Assembly: GCA_039545355.1 (NCBI GenBank)
Contig: BCJJ01000008.1
Coordinates: 620,001 to 684,000, forward strand
DNA length: 64,000 nt
DNA from: Trichosporon coremiiforme
Taxonomy: Eukaryota; Basidiomycota; Tremellomycetes; Trichosporonales; Trichosporonaceae
Direction: 5' to 3'
Part shown: piece after piece, positions 45,501 through 56,581 of the stretch
Numbering within the stretch: the first letter of the stretch is position 1
Layout: every line of letters starts with the position of its first letter
Program-made: the position numbers and the translations under genes
Notes under the pieces: model-generated
What the model saw: only the letters and a program-made list of their open reading frames with translations
Told to the model about the DNA's origin: nothing
The model's database searches: none

Positions 45501-46809
45501 CGGCGCCTCACCGATCTGACACGCAGCCCGCAAGAACGCCATTCCGTGCTGTACAGCTGGGCCGTCACTTCGTGACAGGCGGGCTTGCGACCAATGGTGC
45601 CGGCCCGATTCCAGCAAACGTGCACCGAAAAGTAGGCGAGCCTGGCGCGGGGCGAGCGCCTGCTAAAGCCCGCGATGAAGAGACTGCGAGAGCCCCTAGG
45701 CTAGCTGACGGGTCTCTGCGACGTCTCGGCGTGCCTCTGTGCGCACTGTCAAGTGCCTGTGTACCTGGTGCAGACATGAAAAGTCTAGTGCAGGAAGAAG
45801 AGCAATTACTGCGCGGTTTTGCGCACAGAGGTTGCTGAATTGTGAAGCGCGCCAGCAACGAGGCACGTTGCCGCCCAGCGCAAGGCACCGCGATCGACCC
45901 TGGGTCAGCGTAGCGGACAACTCGCACTGCAGGCGAGAACTCGCTGCATTGGCTGCTGGCTGCCGAGGCAGTCGAGACGCCTTTGGCTTCAGGTGGTTGT
46001 CGCTGGTGGCAAGGCTCGGCGACTCAGGCTGCATGCTGGCGCTTACGGCGTCGGTGCAATAGTCAGTGCGGACACACGCGGACAACAGATATCAGAAAAT
46101 TCAGTTGGTTTTTCCGCCTCGTGAGTTTTCAGACAACGCTAGTGCTGTAGTGCTGCGGGCGTCTGCTGTATCGCCGTCTGCCGTCTCGGCCACAAATCAC
46201 TGATTCACCCTGATCATGTGCCCTCTGGGGTGCCTCTTTGTTGTCGTGGTGCAGCGTTATGGTCGTGTGTGATTGTTTCCAAGACGTGTGACTGAACGCA
46301 GGCAGGGTACTGCTAAGGGCACGCGAGCTGTGGGTGCAGCTCCCCGCACTACTGGTTGTGCCTCTCGGCAGGCTCAGATAGTCGCTGCGGGCAGTGCGAA
46401 AGTGCGTACGCCCGGTTGAGTGAGCTGCGACCGTTTCGGGCGACGCCGTGTAGGGTATGCCTCGGCTGCTGGTAGGCTGACGCTCTTCCAGCGGCAGATA
46501 ACGTCAGTCAAGAGTACGTACTAGCCCGCCTGCTATTCGTGCGCAGGAGTAAGTGAGGATAGCGCGGTTCGATGCGAGACAATGCCATGTAAGCGCCACG
46601 GCACGATGGCGGCGTCGTACACCCTTCCTTGTCGCGCGTCCCCAGGCCCCAATGTCGTCAGCTCTGTAGCGGATCAGTTTTCTGGAAACTCAAAGGTGCG
46701 ACGCTTCCTCCGTCGCAGACAATGCACGGCCTCGAGGACCTTGCGGACCTTGCGGACCTTACGGAAGAGGTGAACCTGGAAGGAACTGGGCTGCCTGAGC
46801 AGCCTGAGG

Positions 46810-46810
<1 letters not shown>

Positions 46811-46856
<46 letters not shown>
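46811..46856 (+). repeat. Run of 46 consecutive G
   Basis: An unbroken G homopolymer of 46 bases, about 45 bases after three GGACCTTGC units. If genuine it would form stable G-quadruplexes. Runs of this kind also arise as sequencing or gap-filling artefacts. Confidence 0.95.
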
Positions 46857-46857
<1 letters not shown>

Positions 46858-49800
46858 GAGAGTAACCCTGAGCCGCCATTACGACCGACCACATTCATCA
46901 TGGTCATCCAATCCTACCCGCTGGTGGGTGATCATTACAATGGTAAGCTGTCCGCTACCCCTTACATTCCCGCTTGCATAACATCAGACAAAACCGATGT
47001 CCGCCATGACCGAGGTGCTCAAAGGAGTCGTTTGCCCGGATGATGGCCCGACGGAAGCCAGAACACTCGTCGTTAGAGGGGAAAGAACATGAGGACATGC
47101 ATGCTAAACGGCTTTTGACAACATATGTCGTGAGCATGACCAAGTAGCGCGATGTCACACCCTGGTGCCTTGAGAACTTACGTGGCCGACGCGTCTCTGC
47201 GACAGACAGATCGAGCTCAGAGATCGAGGAGAACAGACGAGCGGACGAGTGGTGGACGGACGGGGAAACGAACGTGAACGGGATCGAGACAGCCCGCGAC
47301 CTTCGTGTTCTCCAGTAAGATCGCGAACGCATCACAATCCCCGGCGAGAAGGCTGCACCGGGAAGGGCATGGTGTGTGGCCGGCCAGGTGCGAGCAAGTC
47401 AGCGACGCCAGTTCGCCAGACTACGCAGTACGACAACGTTCGAGTTACTACTGCCAGTTAGGCGGATCGGTAGGGAGCCGCAGACCCGCAGGCGGTACCA
47501 CAGACCCCGACCCCGCTTGCAGGCGACACGTTCGGCTGCAGTCGGCCAATGAGCCGGATCTTTGGCGACGTTACACCCATGCTGGCCCAACTTTTTTTCA
47601 GTGTGCGACTGGTCATTGTTCGAAACGCCCAAGCCCAGCAAGCCAGGCAAGCCACAGTGACCCTGTGGCGTTCTCGCTGGCCTTGCAGGGGGTTTCGAGC
47701 AGTTGCGGGAACATGCAGGACATGCAGGAGAGCGTGAACCAAAAGTATCCAGAGACCGCAGCTGGCGTACGCCCGCGAGCCTGCAGGTGCTTCAGCTGTG
47801 TTGCACTACGACAGCCCTCCCAAGCTGATAAGAATCGCTCGCATCAGTGTGCCTGTGGGATGGGGCGTCGTCACACTGAAGAAAGTTATTCGCGCAACGT
47901 GTGCAAGAGCAGCGGCGGCGGCTGCGGCGGCGGCGGCGGCCACTTTGTCCTGCATATCCTACCGGCGTCTTTGCAGAGAAAGGCGCACTCCTTTCCTCTT
48001 CCTCGGCTCTTGCTGTCTTCCTTTGCTCCTTTACGCCAGCGTGCACATTCCTGTCCGGCGTGCGGGGTGCGGCCACAGTCTGGGCTCCGCAGTGTACAGC
48101 ATGGTTTGAGAGAAACTCAGGCACTTGTTCGATTGCAATATGAACGGAACCTGGGGCAGACCTGGGCTTGCCTGGGGCTTCCGAACGGTGACCTGGGCCG
48201 GGCTAAGACGCTCATCGAGCCGGCTAGGCGGACCGTTCCTGTGCTCGACTTTTGGTTTGGCGCATTTTCAACGATCGCAGATGACCTTCGGATCCTATAG
48301 ATCTTTTGATCAAGACACAAGGTTCGACCTGTTTCCTGTGCTCTCGAAACGCATGCACCAGAGAGGCAATAATGCAGCTTAGCACGCATCGCCGGCCGGC
48401 ATGTTCCTAGGTTTCCTGGCTGCGCCCGGCCGCAGAGCGAATGGGCAGCCGTATAGAGATCAAGAGATCAAGAGTACCCGCACTTTCGACGCCAAGTCCG
48501 AACTGTCCGACCCTCACTGAATCCTCGTCTTCAGGTAGACGTTGGATTCCTGACCGGTCAGACCCTCTCGCACGCCCCTGGGTGCTCGTCTTCGGTGCCT
48601 CTGTCATGGGTCGTCTCGCAAGATGTCTGCACGACCCTGGCGCCGTGCAGCCGTGCATACCCAGCCTTGCCCAGCCTCCAAGCGGCCGCCCGAATTCTCT
48701 TTGTCTATGTGCTCAGGCTGCTGGGGTCCATGCGCCCCGCATGCCATCATCTGCCTCAGCCCGGAAGCACCGCCGGCTGTGGGCTGGCATGGCGTGTCAG
48801 CAGATCTATGCCACTCCTGTGCTCCTGCCTGCTTCAGCGGGGTAGGGGCTGGACGGGTGATGGAGGTTCAGTAGTCGGCTCCCGCTCGCTCGGCAGCTCT
48901 AACGGCGCTGGACAAACTGGCCAGAATTTCAACAACAGACAAGGTTACCGTAAGGATGCAGAAATAGGACCGGCGACTTAACGTCGAGAACGAGGCTGCA
49001 GGCAAGAGAGTTTCGGATTAGAATTCAGTCGACATATGCATCAACGTAAAGTTCGAAAGTCGGACCGAAAATCCTGAAACGCGAAAGCATATGGGCATTG
49101 AAAGTGATTAATCATGCTCGATCCTTACTCCTGGCCTTCAGACTTGTGACCGGCCCGACAGCGGGGCGGACAGGCAGCAGAGACGGAAAGTGGTGAGGGC
49201 CACCCAGGAATTAATCGGGTGGGGAAATCAGGTGGGGGAAAATCGCCCGTCTTCTCTCTGGTCCAGGTAGGGCCCAGCCAGGTACGAGGTGTCAGAGGAG
49301 AGACGAGGCGCGGCGAAGGGAACATGAGGGACATGGGCAGAGGACAGCACAGGCCAGGGAGGTTGTACAGCGGTGGTACGGCCGCCCCCGCCAGCCAGCG
49401 CAGCCCTGCGCACCCAGGGTTTGGGAGGCTGCGTTTGGGATAGGAAGACATGCCCAGAAGATCCTGCAGGAGAGCACTGCCAGGATTCGATATGTTCAAC
49501 TGCCAGGTTTGGGCTGACCTCTACCCCAGGTTCTGGCGGTTCTGGCGGTTGCGGTTCAGACAGATTCAGGTATGCGAGATGTCAGGAGGTCAGGACAGCT
49601 ATCTCCTCAGCAGGGCATCCAAGGTTGCAAGATGGCCGCCGACATGGTTCTCTAACAATCATGAGGCCACTACGTGCCATCATCGCCGCCTTTGGTAACT
49701 TTTCGCGATCCCATGCAACCATGAACCATGCAAGCCATGCACGAGCACCCACGCGAGATGGCCCGGCACGGAGGGTAAGGGGACAGAGGACAGAGGCGAG

Positions 49801-49860
49801 AGCGAGCGAGCGAGAACTACCACTTGCCAGCAGCTCCAGAGCCTGAGCTGCGCGATTACT

Positions 49861-52800
49861 GGACTGATCTCAGAGATCGATAGATATCTTTAAAAGTAAG
49901 CCGGTCAACTCCATGCCGAAGCCCTCCCCCGTACTCTCATCCCCAAACTTTCCACCCCTCACGTATACTCTCGACAAGTTAAGTACAGACGGTCGCCACT
50001 GGTCTCCGCGCCGCTCTTGACGTTCCTCCTCTCTACCCTTTACCCCACACCTCAACGTTCCAAGCTCAGTCGACTGCTCTCGACCCATACGCTTCGACAT
50101 CCTCGGTTCACCCAGCTACCAACCCAAGTGTCGACGCCTCCTCATAACCACCACGCACGGTCTAGCCCGTTCCTCCCCTCCTCGCTCAGTTCGATTTGGT
50201 CCATTGCAGACCATCTTGACTTTTGCTTAGACCGCCGCTTGCTCCGACTGGCGTCTGACTGAGCATTCGTTCTCGTCGTCTGGTCAATCTGGCTTCACTC
50301 TGTCGGCTGTCCGCTGTCCGCTCTCCGCCTGCCATCGGTCACATTTCATCGCCTCCGTCTTTGCGTAAGACCTGAGTGCACCAAAGTGCCGGACGCCTTG
50401 CGCCTTAACCACTCTTGGGTGTCTGATCTAGCGCGCTAAGTGTTCCGCCCTTAGCCCTTTCGCCGCAACCCTAGCGAAGAGGCCCTAAAGTGCTGTCTTA
50501 CCCGCTATCAAGCTATTCATTTAGTCCGAGTAAGTTCATATATCGTGCTATGCCGTATGGCCCGTAGCCTCGTATGCCCGCAAGCCGTGCGCAAAAGTCA
50601 TGCGCGCAGCATACGGGCAGCCTGGCCCCTTCTTACCGGTCCAGCATGCCAACGCGCGCGAGAGGTAGACGCTGACATAGCGCTTAATTCAACGGAATAA
50701 CAAACCCCTGAACCTCATGCTACCTGTCGCTAAAATCGACCCAACCCGACCGACCCTGTTGTCACTCCTCGTTCCTCGCCGATTCCTCACGCTCCTGATC
50801 TTTCCTGGTCCTGGTCCTGGTCCTGGTCCTGGTCCTGGTCCTGTACCTGGCTCGCTCGCTTCTCCATGTGCGCCGCCGCTCGCCTGACTGTCTCGCTGTC
50901 TCGCTGCTGCCTGGCTTTTGTCCATCGCAATCGTCATGGCCCTTGGGACCGGTCGTCGGTCACTTCGTCGTTCGGCTTATTACTCGCCGCCATGTCCTAA
51001 CCCTCCCCTTCTCTCCCAACTTGAACTTCCTCCTCTTGCACCACCCTTGTCACGGCTTGTCACATATCTTTCACCTTCAGAGCGTTCACGCATACACGAC
51101 CTTGAACACAACTCTGGAGCTCTGATTGTTATCAGCTGTGTCCACTCCACTCAACTCTAAAGAGGATTGCATAAGTCTTGGTAAGTATCAATTAAGGTTC
51201 ATCGTCACCTCCTCCACCCCTCCACCCTACCCATTGAGACTTCCCGTTCCCCTCCCCCCTTCTCCCACTTCCTCATCACACGGTCAGACCGGTCAGACAA
51301 AGAGCTTGCGTGCTCCCATCGACGGACGGTATCCAACGAGATAAGCGCACCCACAAGTTCGGATCCCAGACAAGTGGCACTGGCACATATCTAGTTGCGG
51401 CATCCTCAGCGTGGGGACAGTCGACTACGGGACCAGGTCACTGGAACGGCAGAGGGCGGCCATGTGGTGTCGCCCGCCGCCCGCCTCCGAGTCTCGGCAC
51501 ACTGGCGTACGTGAGCCCCGCGACGTACACCCACCTGCAACCTTCAACGCCCGTCCAGTTCGACATCTCGTATGGGCACCAAGTTTACGTGTACACCCGG
51601 GACACAATTGGGAAAGCGTGGCCACGGAGAAGTAGAGGAGAGGACGAGCCAAGTTCGGCGAGACAAGTTGCGACAGGGTAGACCGGAGTGTCTCTTGCCG
51701 ACTTGAGCGACTGTCTCAGGCCTGCAGCGCGCGGATGGGGAGCCTCGAGCGCAATCGAGGGCGGTCTCGACAACGTCTCAACGACGCGTCGCGAGAATTT
51801 CATGCGCGATCTGCCGTGCTTCTGCATCTCAGACAGCAGGACGCCAGTTTTCAGTGCCTGCTGCACAGACCGCAGCTTCGACCGTGCTCCCGCGCGGCCC
51901 TCTTCCCACCGCCTGCCTCTCTGATCAGCCCGCCTTGCCATTGCTCACGCTCGCCTCTTCCCCGCACTCGTTCCGTCCATGTGCTGCGAGCGGTTGGAGC
52001 CGCCCCAGGGCGGGCGCTGTCCGAAACCAGACCGACATGAAGGTTTGGAGCGCATGGCATGGGGTGTTGGTGGCTCTGGTCTTGCGGGTGGATCTCGATC
52101 CTGCGACCCCTGGAACAGAAGCACTGACCGCCACTTGTCGACCACTCCACCTCCTGCCCCAGCCCTCGGCCCTCTCCTCTCTCCTGGCTGCCCCATTCCT
52201 GTTCCCCCCCTCCCTCCTCCCCTTCTGCTGCGTCCTGTCTCCTGCCATCGCATCCTGTGTCCTGCCCTCTCCGGCTGCATGCGTGCTCTGCTCCCTGGAC
52301 GACCCCGCAATCAGCCTGCGTCTGCGCCGAATACGACCTATCGATTGTAGGAGGGTGGTCGCTGGATCACGACACTCCGGCTCAGCGCCGTCGAGCCAGG
52401 CCGAGTCGCGCCAGTGTGGTCAACTCGCCTCGTCGCCGCCACCGCACACTGCATGGGCTTCGTCCCTGCTTCTCTTGTCTTTGTCCATTGTTCTTCGTCT
52501 CACTCGTATCTTCTCACCTCTCTCCTACTTCCTTATCCATAACCCCACACTCCGCTCCCTCTGTCCGCGCAGTCCGCGTGTCTTCGCCGCCTCAGCTCGC
52601 TGACTCTCCTCAAAGACCCAAGAACACTCCTCCAACGCTCCAACCCAGACTTAGATTCCAAAAGCTCCAAGTGCACGTACATTCGACGTGAGTCCACCTA
52701 TACAAAGACAGCGATCACCGTCTGCCATCAGCCTTACTTGTCTCCTCGGCTATGGTACACCCTTCTCGCTGTCCGCTTGTGCACCCACACCGTGATTGAC

Positions 52801-53242
52801 GACGTGCTGACGTCCTTCCTCTCGTTGTGTGTCCACGCCTTCGCCCCCGCTTGTTCCTCCGTCCGCGACACCACTGTTCCTCCGCCTGAACCACGCGTTA
52901 CTCCACAGCAGTGCAAGCGCTGTTTGCTTCCCGTCTGCAACGGTCACAGTATCGATCGAACCACGTTCCGTTCCGTTTAAACGACTCATCGGCACTCGAT
53001 CTTCCGGATCAGCAGCAACCCACAGCAACTCGTGTCGGATCAACTGTCGCGTCAAGCCCCCGCTGAATCAACGCCCTAGTCACTTGGTCGCCCAGCTCGT
53101 CGCGCGCGATCGTGTTGGTTGATTCTCCCATCTCGAACACCTCCTTTATTGCTTAAAAGGGCAGTCTCGACATCTACCGTCGTCGCCGTCTGCTACGTCG
53201 TCGACTCTGTTAATCCTGTCTCCCCAAACACCAGCAGCCACC
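49861..53242 (+). promoter_or_regulatory. Long CT-rich leader/promoter of the C2H2 factor gene
   Basis: About 3.4 kb upstream of the zinc-finger gene has the C/T-rich, purine-poor plus strand typical of leaders in this window, with several candidate leader-intron donors (GTAAGT at 51181, GTGAGT at 52689) and many short upstream frames. No protein domain was found. A long, spliced 5' leader with upstream frames is the simplest reading. Confidence 0.4.
50803..50843 (+). repeat. TCCTGG hexamer repeat
   Basis: Nearly seven uninterrupted TCCTGG units within the CT-rich leader region of the C2H2 factor gene. Confidence 0.9.
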
Positions 53243-55850
53243 ATGGACGTCCTTGATGTGAGCCCCCGTTCTTGTTTCCTCTCCCCATCTCGCCACCGCT
53301 TCCAAACACACCGTACACCGTGTGGCCCAGCCTCGGAAAGGTCTAGTCCACCTTCTTCCTTCCGACTTCTTCCTCACTTCCTTCCCCCTCCTTTAACCTT
53401 AGCACCGCTTGCTGACATTGCGTTCTCGCACCTTCATCATCTTTCATTCACACCTTGCACCACCATGTCCTCACGCTCTTCTACACCACTACAGCTCGTC
53501 AACGACAGCAACCATGTCGGCCCGGGCCACGATTTCCTCGTGCGCCCCTTCGTCTGCAAGTACGACCACTGCGACCGCGCGTTCGCCCGCAAGAGCGACC
53601 TCGCGCGTCACTTCCGTATCCACACCAACGAGCGGTAAGCAACGAGCCACGTAGCCCAACTGACGTGCAGTCCTTTCCAGTGCATGTACCGCGGCTGTGG
53701 CAAGGCGTTCATCCAGCGCTCTGCTCTGACTGTCCACACCCGTGTCCAGTATGTTGTCCTTTATCAGCTCCAGACTAACTTGCAGCACTGGCGAGCGCCC
53801 TCACCACTGTGAAACCTGCAACAAGGCTTTCGCCGACTCTTCTTCCCTTGCTCGTCACCGCAGGATCCAGTGAGCTTAGCCATCTACTACCATTCCGCAG
53901 ACACTGACATGCGTTCTCAGCACCGGAAAACGCCCTTATGGATGCAAGGTTCCGGGCTGTGGCCGCCAGTTCGCGCGCCGCAATACCTACCTCAAGCACT
54001 TCAAGAGGCAGCACCCCGACCTTCCCCCTCCCACCTCCAGCTCCGTTCGCGCTCTCCACGTGCCTAACTACCGCCCCACTGGCTTCATCCCCGGTGCCCC
54101 TGGTGCGATTTCTGCTCCCGGCAGCGACTCGCAGGACTACAGCGCGAACTCGTCGGTCTCTGGTCACCCTCACGCCTTCGCCGCCTCTCACCCGCCAGAG
54201 GGCGCGGCGTACTACGGCGGCGGTTTCGTCAACGGACAACTCCACAGCAGCCAGCTCGCCGCCCCCGGTGGTGGCGCCCGCCTCTTCTTCCACCCGACCG
54301 ACCCCGCTGGGCAGGGTGCCTACCCCGGACTTCAGCACCACACCCCCGATGGGTCGAGCCACCAGACGAGCCCATCTGACCGCACTCCCGGCGACCTCCA
54401 AGCCAACAACAACGGCCTCGCTTACGACCAGACCGCTCAGAACGGTCAGCTCGTCAGTCCGGACTACACGAACGGAACCGAGTCCGTCTTTGCGAACCAG
54501 GAAGCGGTCGCGCGCATGAACGGCGGCAACAACTTCATGTTCATGAAGCACGACCCGCACACTCTCCGCCAGTATGGCACGCCGATGCCCATGGTCGGTG
54601 CCCCTTGGGTCGGTGGCGGTTTTGCTCCCGGCCAGCTGTCGATCCCATCGCAGCTCCCTCTCCAGCCCTCGTACTACCCTAACGGCCAGCCCAAGATGGA
54701 GAACGGCAAGATGGCTAACGGCCGCCTGTGCCAGTCGCCCCTGTCTGAGCGCGCGGCCAGCCCCGACCTCGTTGATATCAACGCTGTCCCGACGATCAAG
54801 TTCCAGCAGCCCCCCAACGGCTACGGAAACATGCAGTTCTCGGTCGACTCGCACGGCAGCATGGTCTCTCCCCTCACCACCGCCTCGATGATGCCCGGCA
54901 CTCAGGGCCAGTTACACGCTGTTCCTCCCCACATGCAGCGCTTCCACTCTGCACCCGGCATGCCCATGAACCACTCTTGGAGCAACCCCGACCCCTTCAA
55001 GTGCTCGACTCCGGGTTTTGAGCAGCGTCCTCCTCAGCAGCAGCCGCCCTCGGTCCAGCCGCGGAGGAGCGAAGACGCCAACAGCATTCAGTGGGACGAG
55101 AACGCCGACGGTCAAGCCATGAGCCGTGAGAACTCTGCCAACGGAACCGACGACGCCTCTTCGAGCAAGGACGCCAATGAACCCGCTCAACAGTCCAAGG
55201 TCGAGTGGGGACAAGCCCCCTCGTACCCTAATGTTTCTGGTGTACTTCCTCGTGGCTCGATCCGTATGTCCTCGGCCGCGTCAACCGCTTCGACGACCTC
55301 TTCGCTCATGAACGTGACTCAGACTCCTCAAGGTCTCCCTCCTATCAGTATCTTCCCTCTTGGTGGCCAGGCGGGTCAGTTCAACAACCTCTCGTTCCCC
55401 ATGGGTCACCAATGGCAGCAGCCTTTGCAAAAGCCGGAAGCCATGACTCCAACCGTGATCGGTAAGCCGCTGTTCGGCAACCCGCACATGGAAGAGCAAC
55501 TCGACGACCAGACCATCACTCTCGGAAGCCCCGTCCAGCACAAGGACCCTTCTCAGCGCGATCGTCAAGTGAGCGGAGTCTCGGCTGTCGGACTGGGTAT
55601 CGCCAACGTTACCTTTGACGAGAGCGGACTCGAGGTCGAGGGGGAGCACTGGGCTCCCTCCGACATTGGAACCGATGGGGAGGACGAGCTGGAGTCTGAG
55701 GAGGATGACGAGGACAACGATTCGGATGACGACTTCATGCCTGGCGCCAACGGCAAGAAGCGCGGCGCCACTACCACTGGTGCCAAGCGTGGCCGTGGCC
55801 GCTCCGTTCTCGGTCGGCCAGCTATGAAGCAGAGGCGCATCTCTGCCTAA
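53243..55850 (+). CDS. Four-finger C2H2 transcription factor
   Basis: About 750 residues. Finger exons end at 53634, then 53671-53748, 53786-53869 and 53921-55850. Fingers are [23 protein letters not shown], split by nothing, then [18 protein letters not shown] and [10 protein letters not shown] types, joined by Kruppel-like TNERP, TGERP and TGKRP linkers. Two starts are possible: ATG 53243 (CCACCATGG) joined by an intron 53258-53494 to VNDSN, or ATG 53465; both stay in frame. After the fingers lies a long Asn/Gln/Ser/Pro-rich region, then an acidic stretch (about 15 Glu/Asp near residue 700) and a basic C-terminus rich in GRGR, likely a nuclear signal. The tandem fingers should bind a 9-12 bp DNA site; targets are unknown. 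The long CT-rich upstream region hints at control through the leader. Confidence 0.85.
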
Positions 55851-56581
55851 GACAACGACCGTCTTGCTGCGAGCGACACGGCGCGCGACACACCTGTACA
55901 ATCATCTCGAAAACGAACGGTTCGACCGCCATACCCGTATCCCATCCATATCACATTAAAACGGCATTTCCCCATCGACGCTCCGGATCGCAGGGGGGCG
56001 AGTGAGCGCTTTTCGCCTCTTCCACCCTCAACTTCCAGCGCACGGCATCATCAGCAATCACAATCACACGCACAACAACGAACGGTTATCACTCTTAGAC
56101 CTCTCCCCTTTTTGGTATACCCCGCGCTTCTTCTTTGTTCTTCCTCTCTGATCATCGCACCAATCCCCAATCCTCATATCCTCATCCACATCCAAATCCA
56201 AACTACACTCAAAGCCCCTTCAACGTCACGTCACATCTACTACACAAATCAATCCGGTTGTCATAAAGCAAGTCAAGTTTTGAACGAACGGCAACCTCTG
56301 CCGCTCCCACACTTTGTACATAGGTCTCTATACGTTTCCTCTCTCCTCGATTTCCTCTTCTTTTGGTTATACTACATGGGTTCACGAATGAATGATTTGT
56401 TACGATTGCGCCAAAGTTGTTGCTGTGGCAGAGTTAGCTTCTCGGCTGAATTCTCGACTAGGACTTAACTCGAGAGGAGACCAAGGGAGTGAGCCAGGAG
56501 TGGGCAAGATGCGCGTTCTCCCAAGGCAGTGGACCTTGTGCAAGGCTACAGTTGTCACATTCATGCATATGCGTCTATGTT
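55851..56581. other. Convergent 3' region
   Basis: 730 bases between the stop codons of the C2H2 factor (plus) and the uridine kinase (minus). It is C/T- and A-rich without a supported gene; 3' untranslated regions of both transcripts probably fill much of it. Confidence 0.6.

Larger units (their letters stand above)
37373..49860. other. 12.5-kb gene-poor tract
   Basis: No frame over about 200 residues and no recognisable domain on either strand. Base composition looks moderate, not strongly AT-rich. Contents that can be seen are short direct repeats (CTCCTGCAAA three times at about 38809-38840, GGACCTTGC three times at 46734-46766), a GCG-rich stretch near 47915-47940, a run of 46 G, and one possible gene relic near 42 kb. 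No transposase, reverse transcriptase, long terminal repeat or tRNA was recognised. It may be a relic-rich intergenic, heterochromatic or centromere-like region; that is speculation. Confidence 0.5.
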
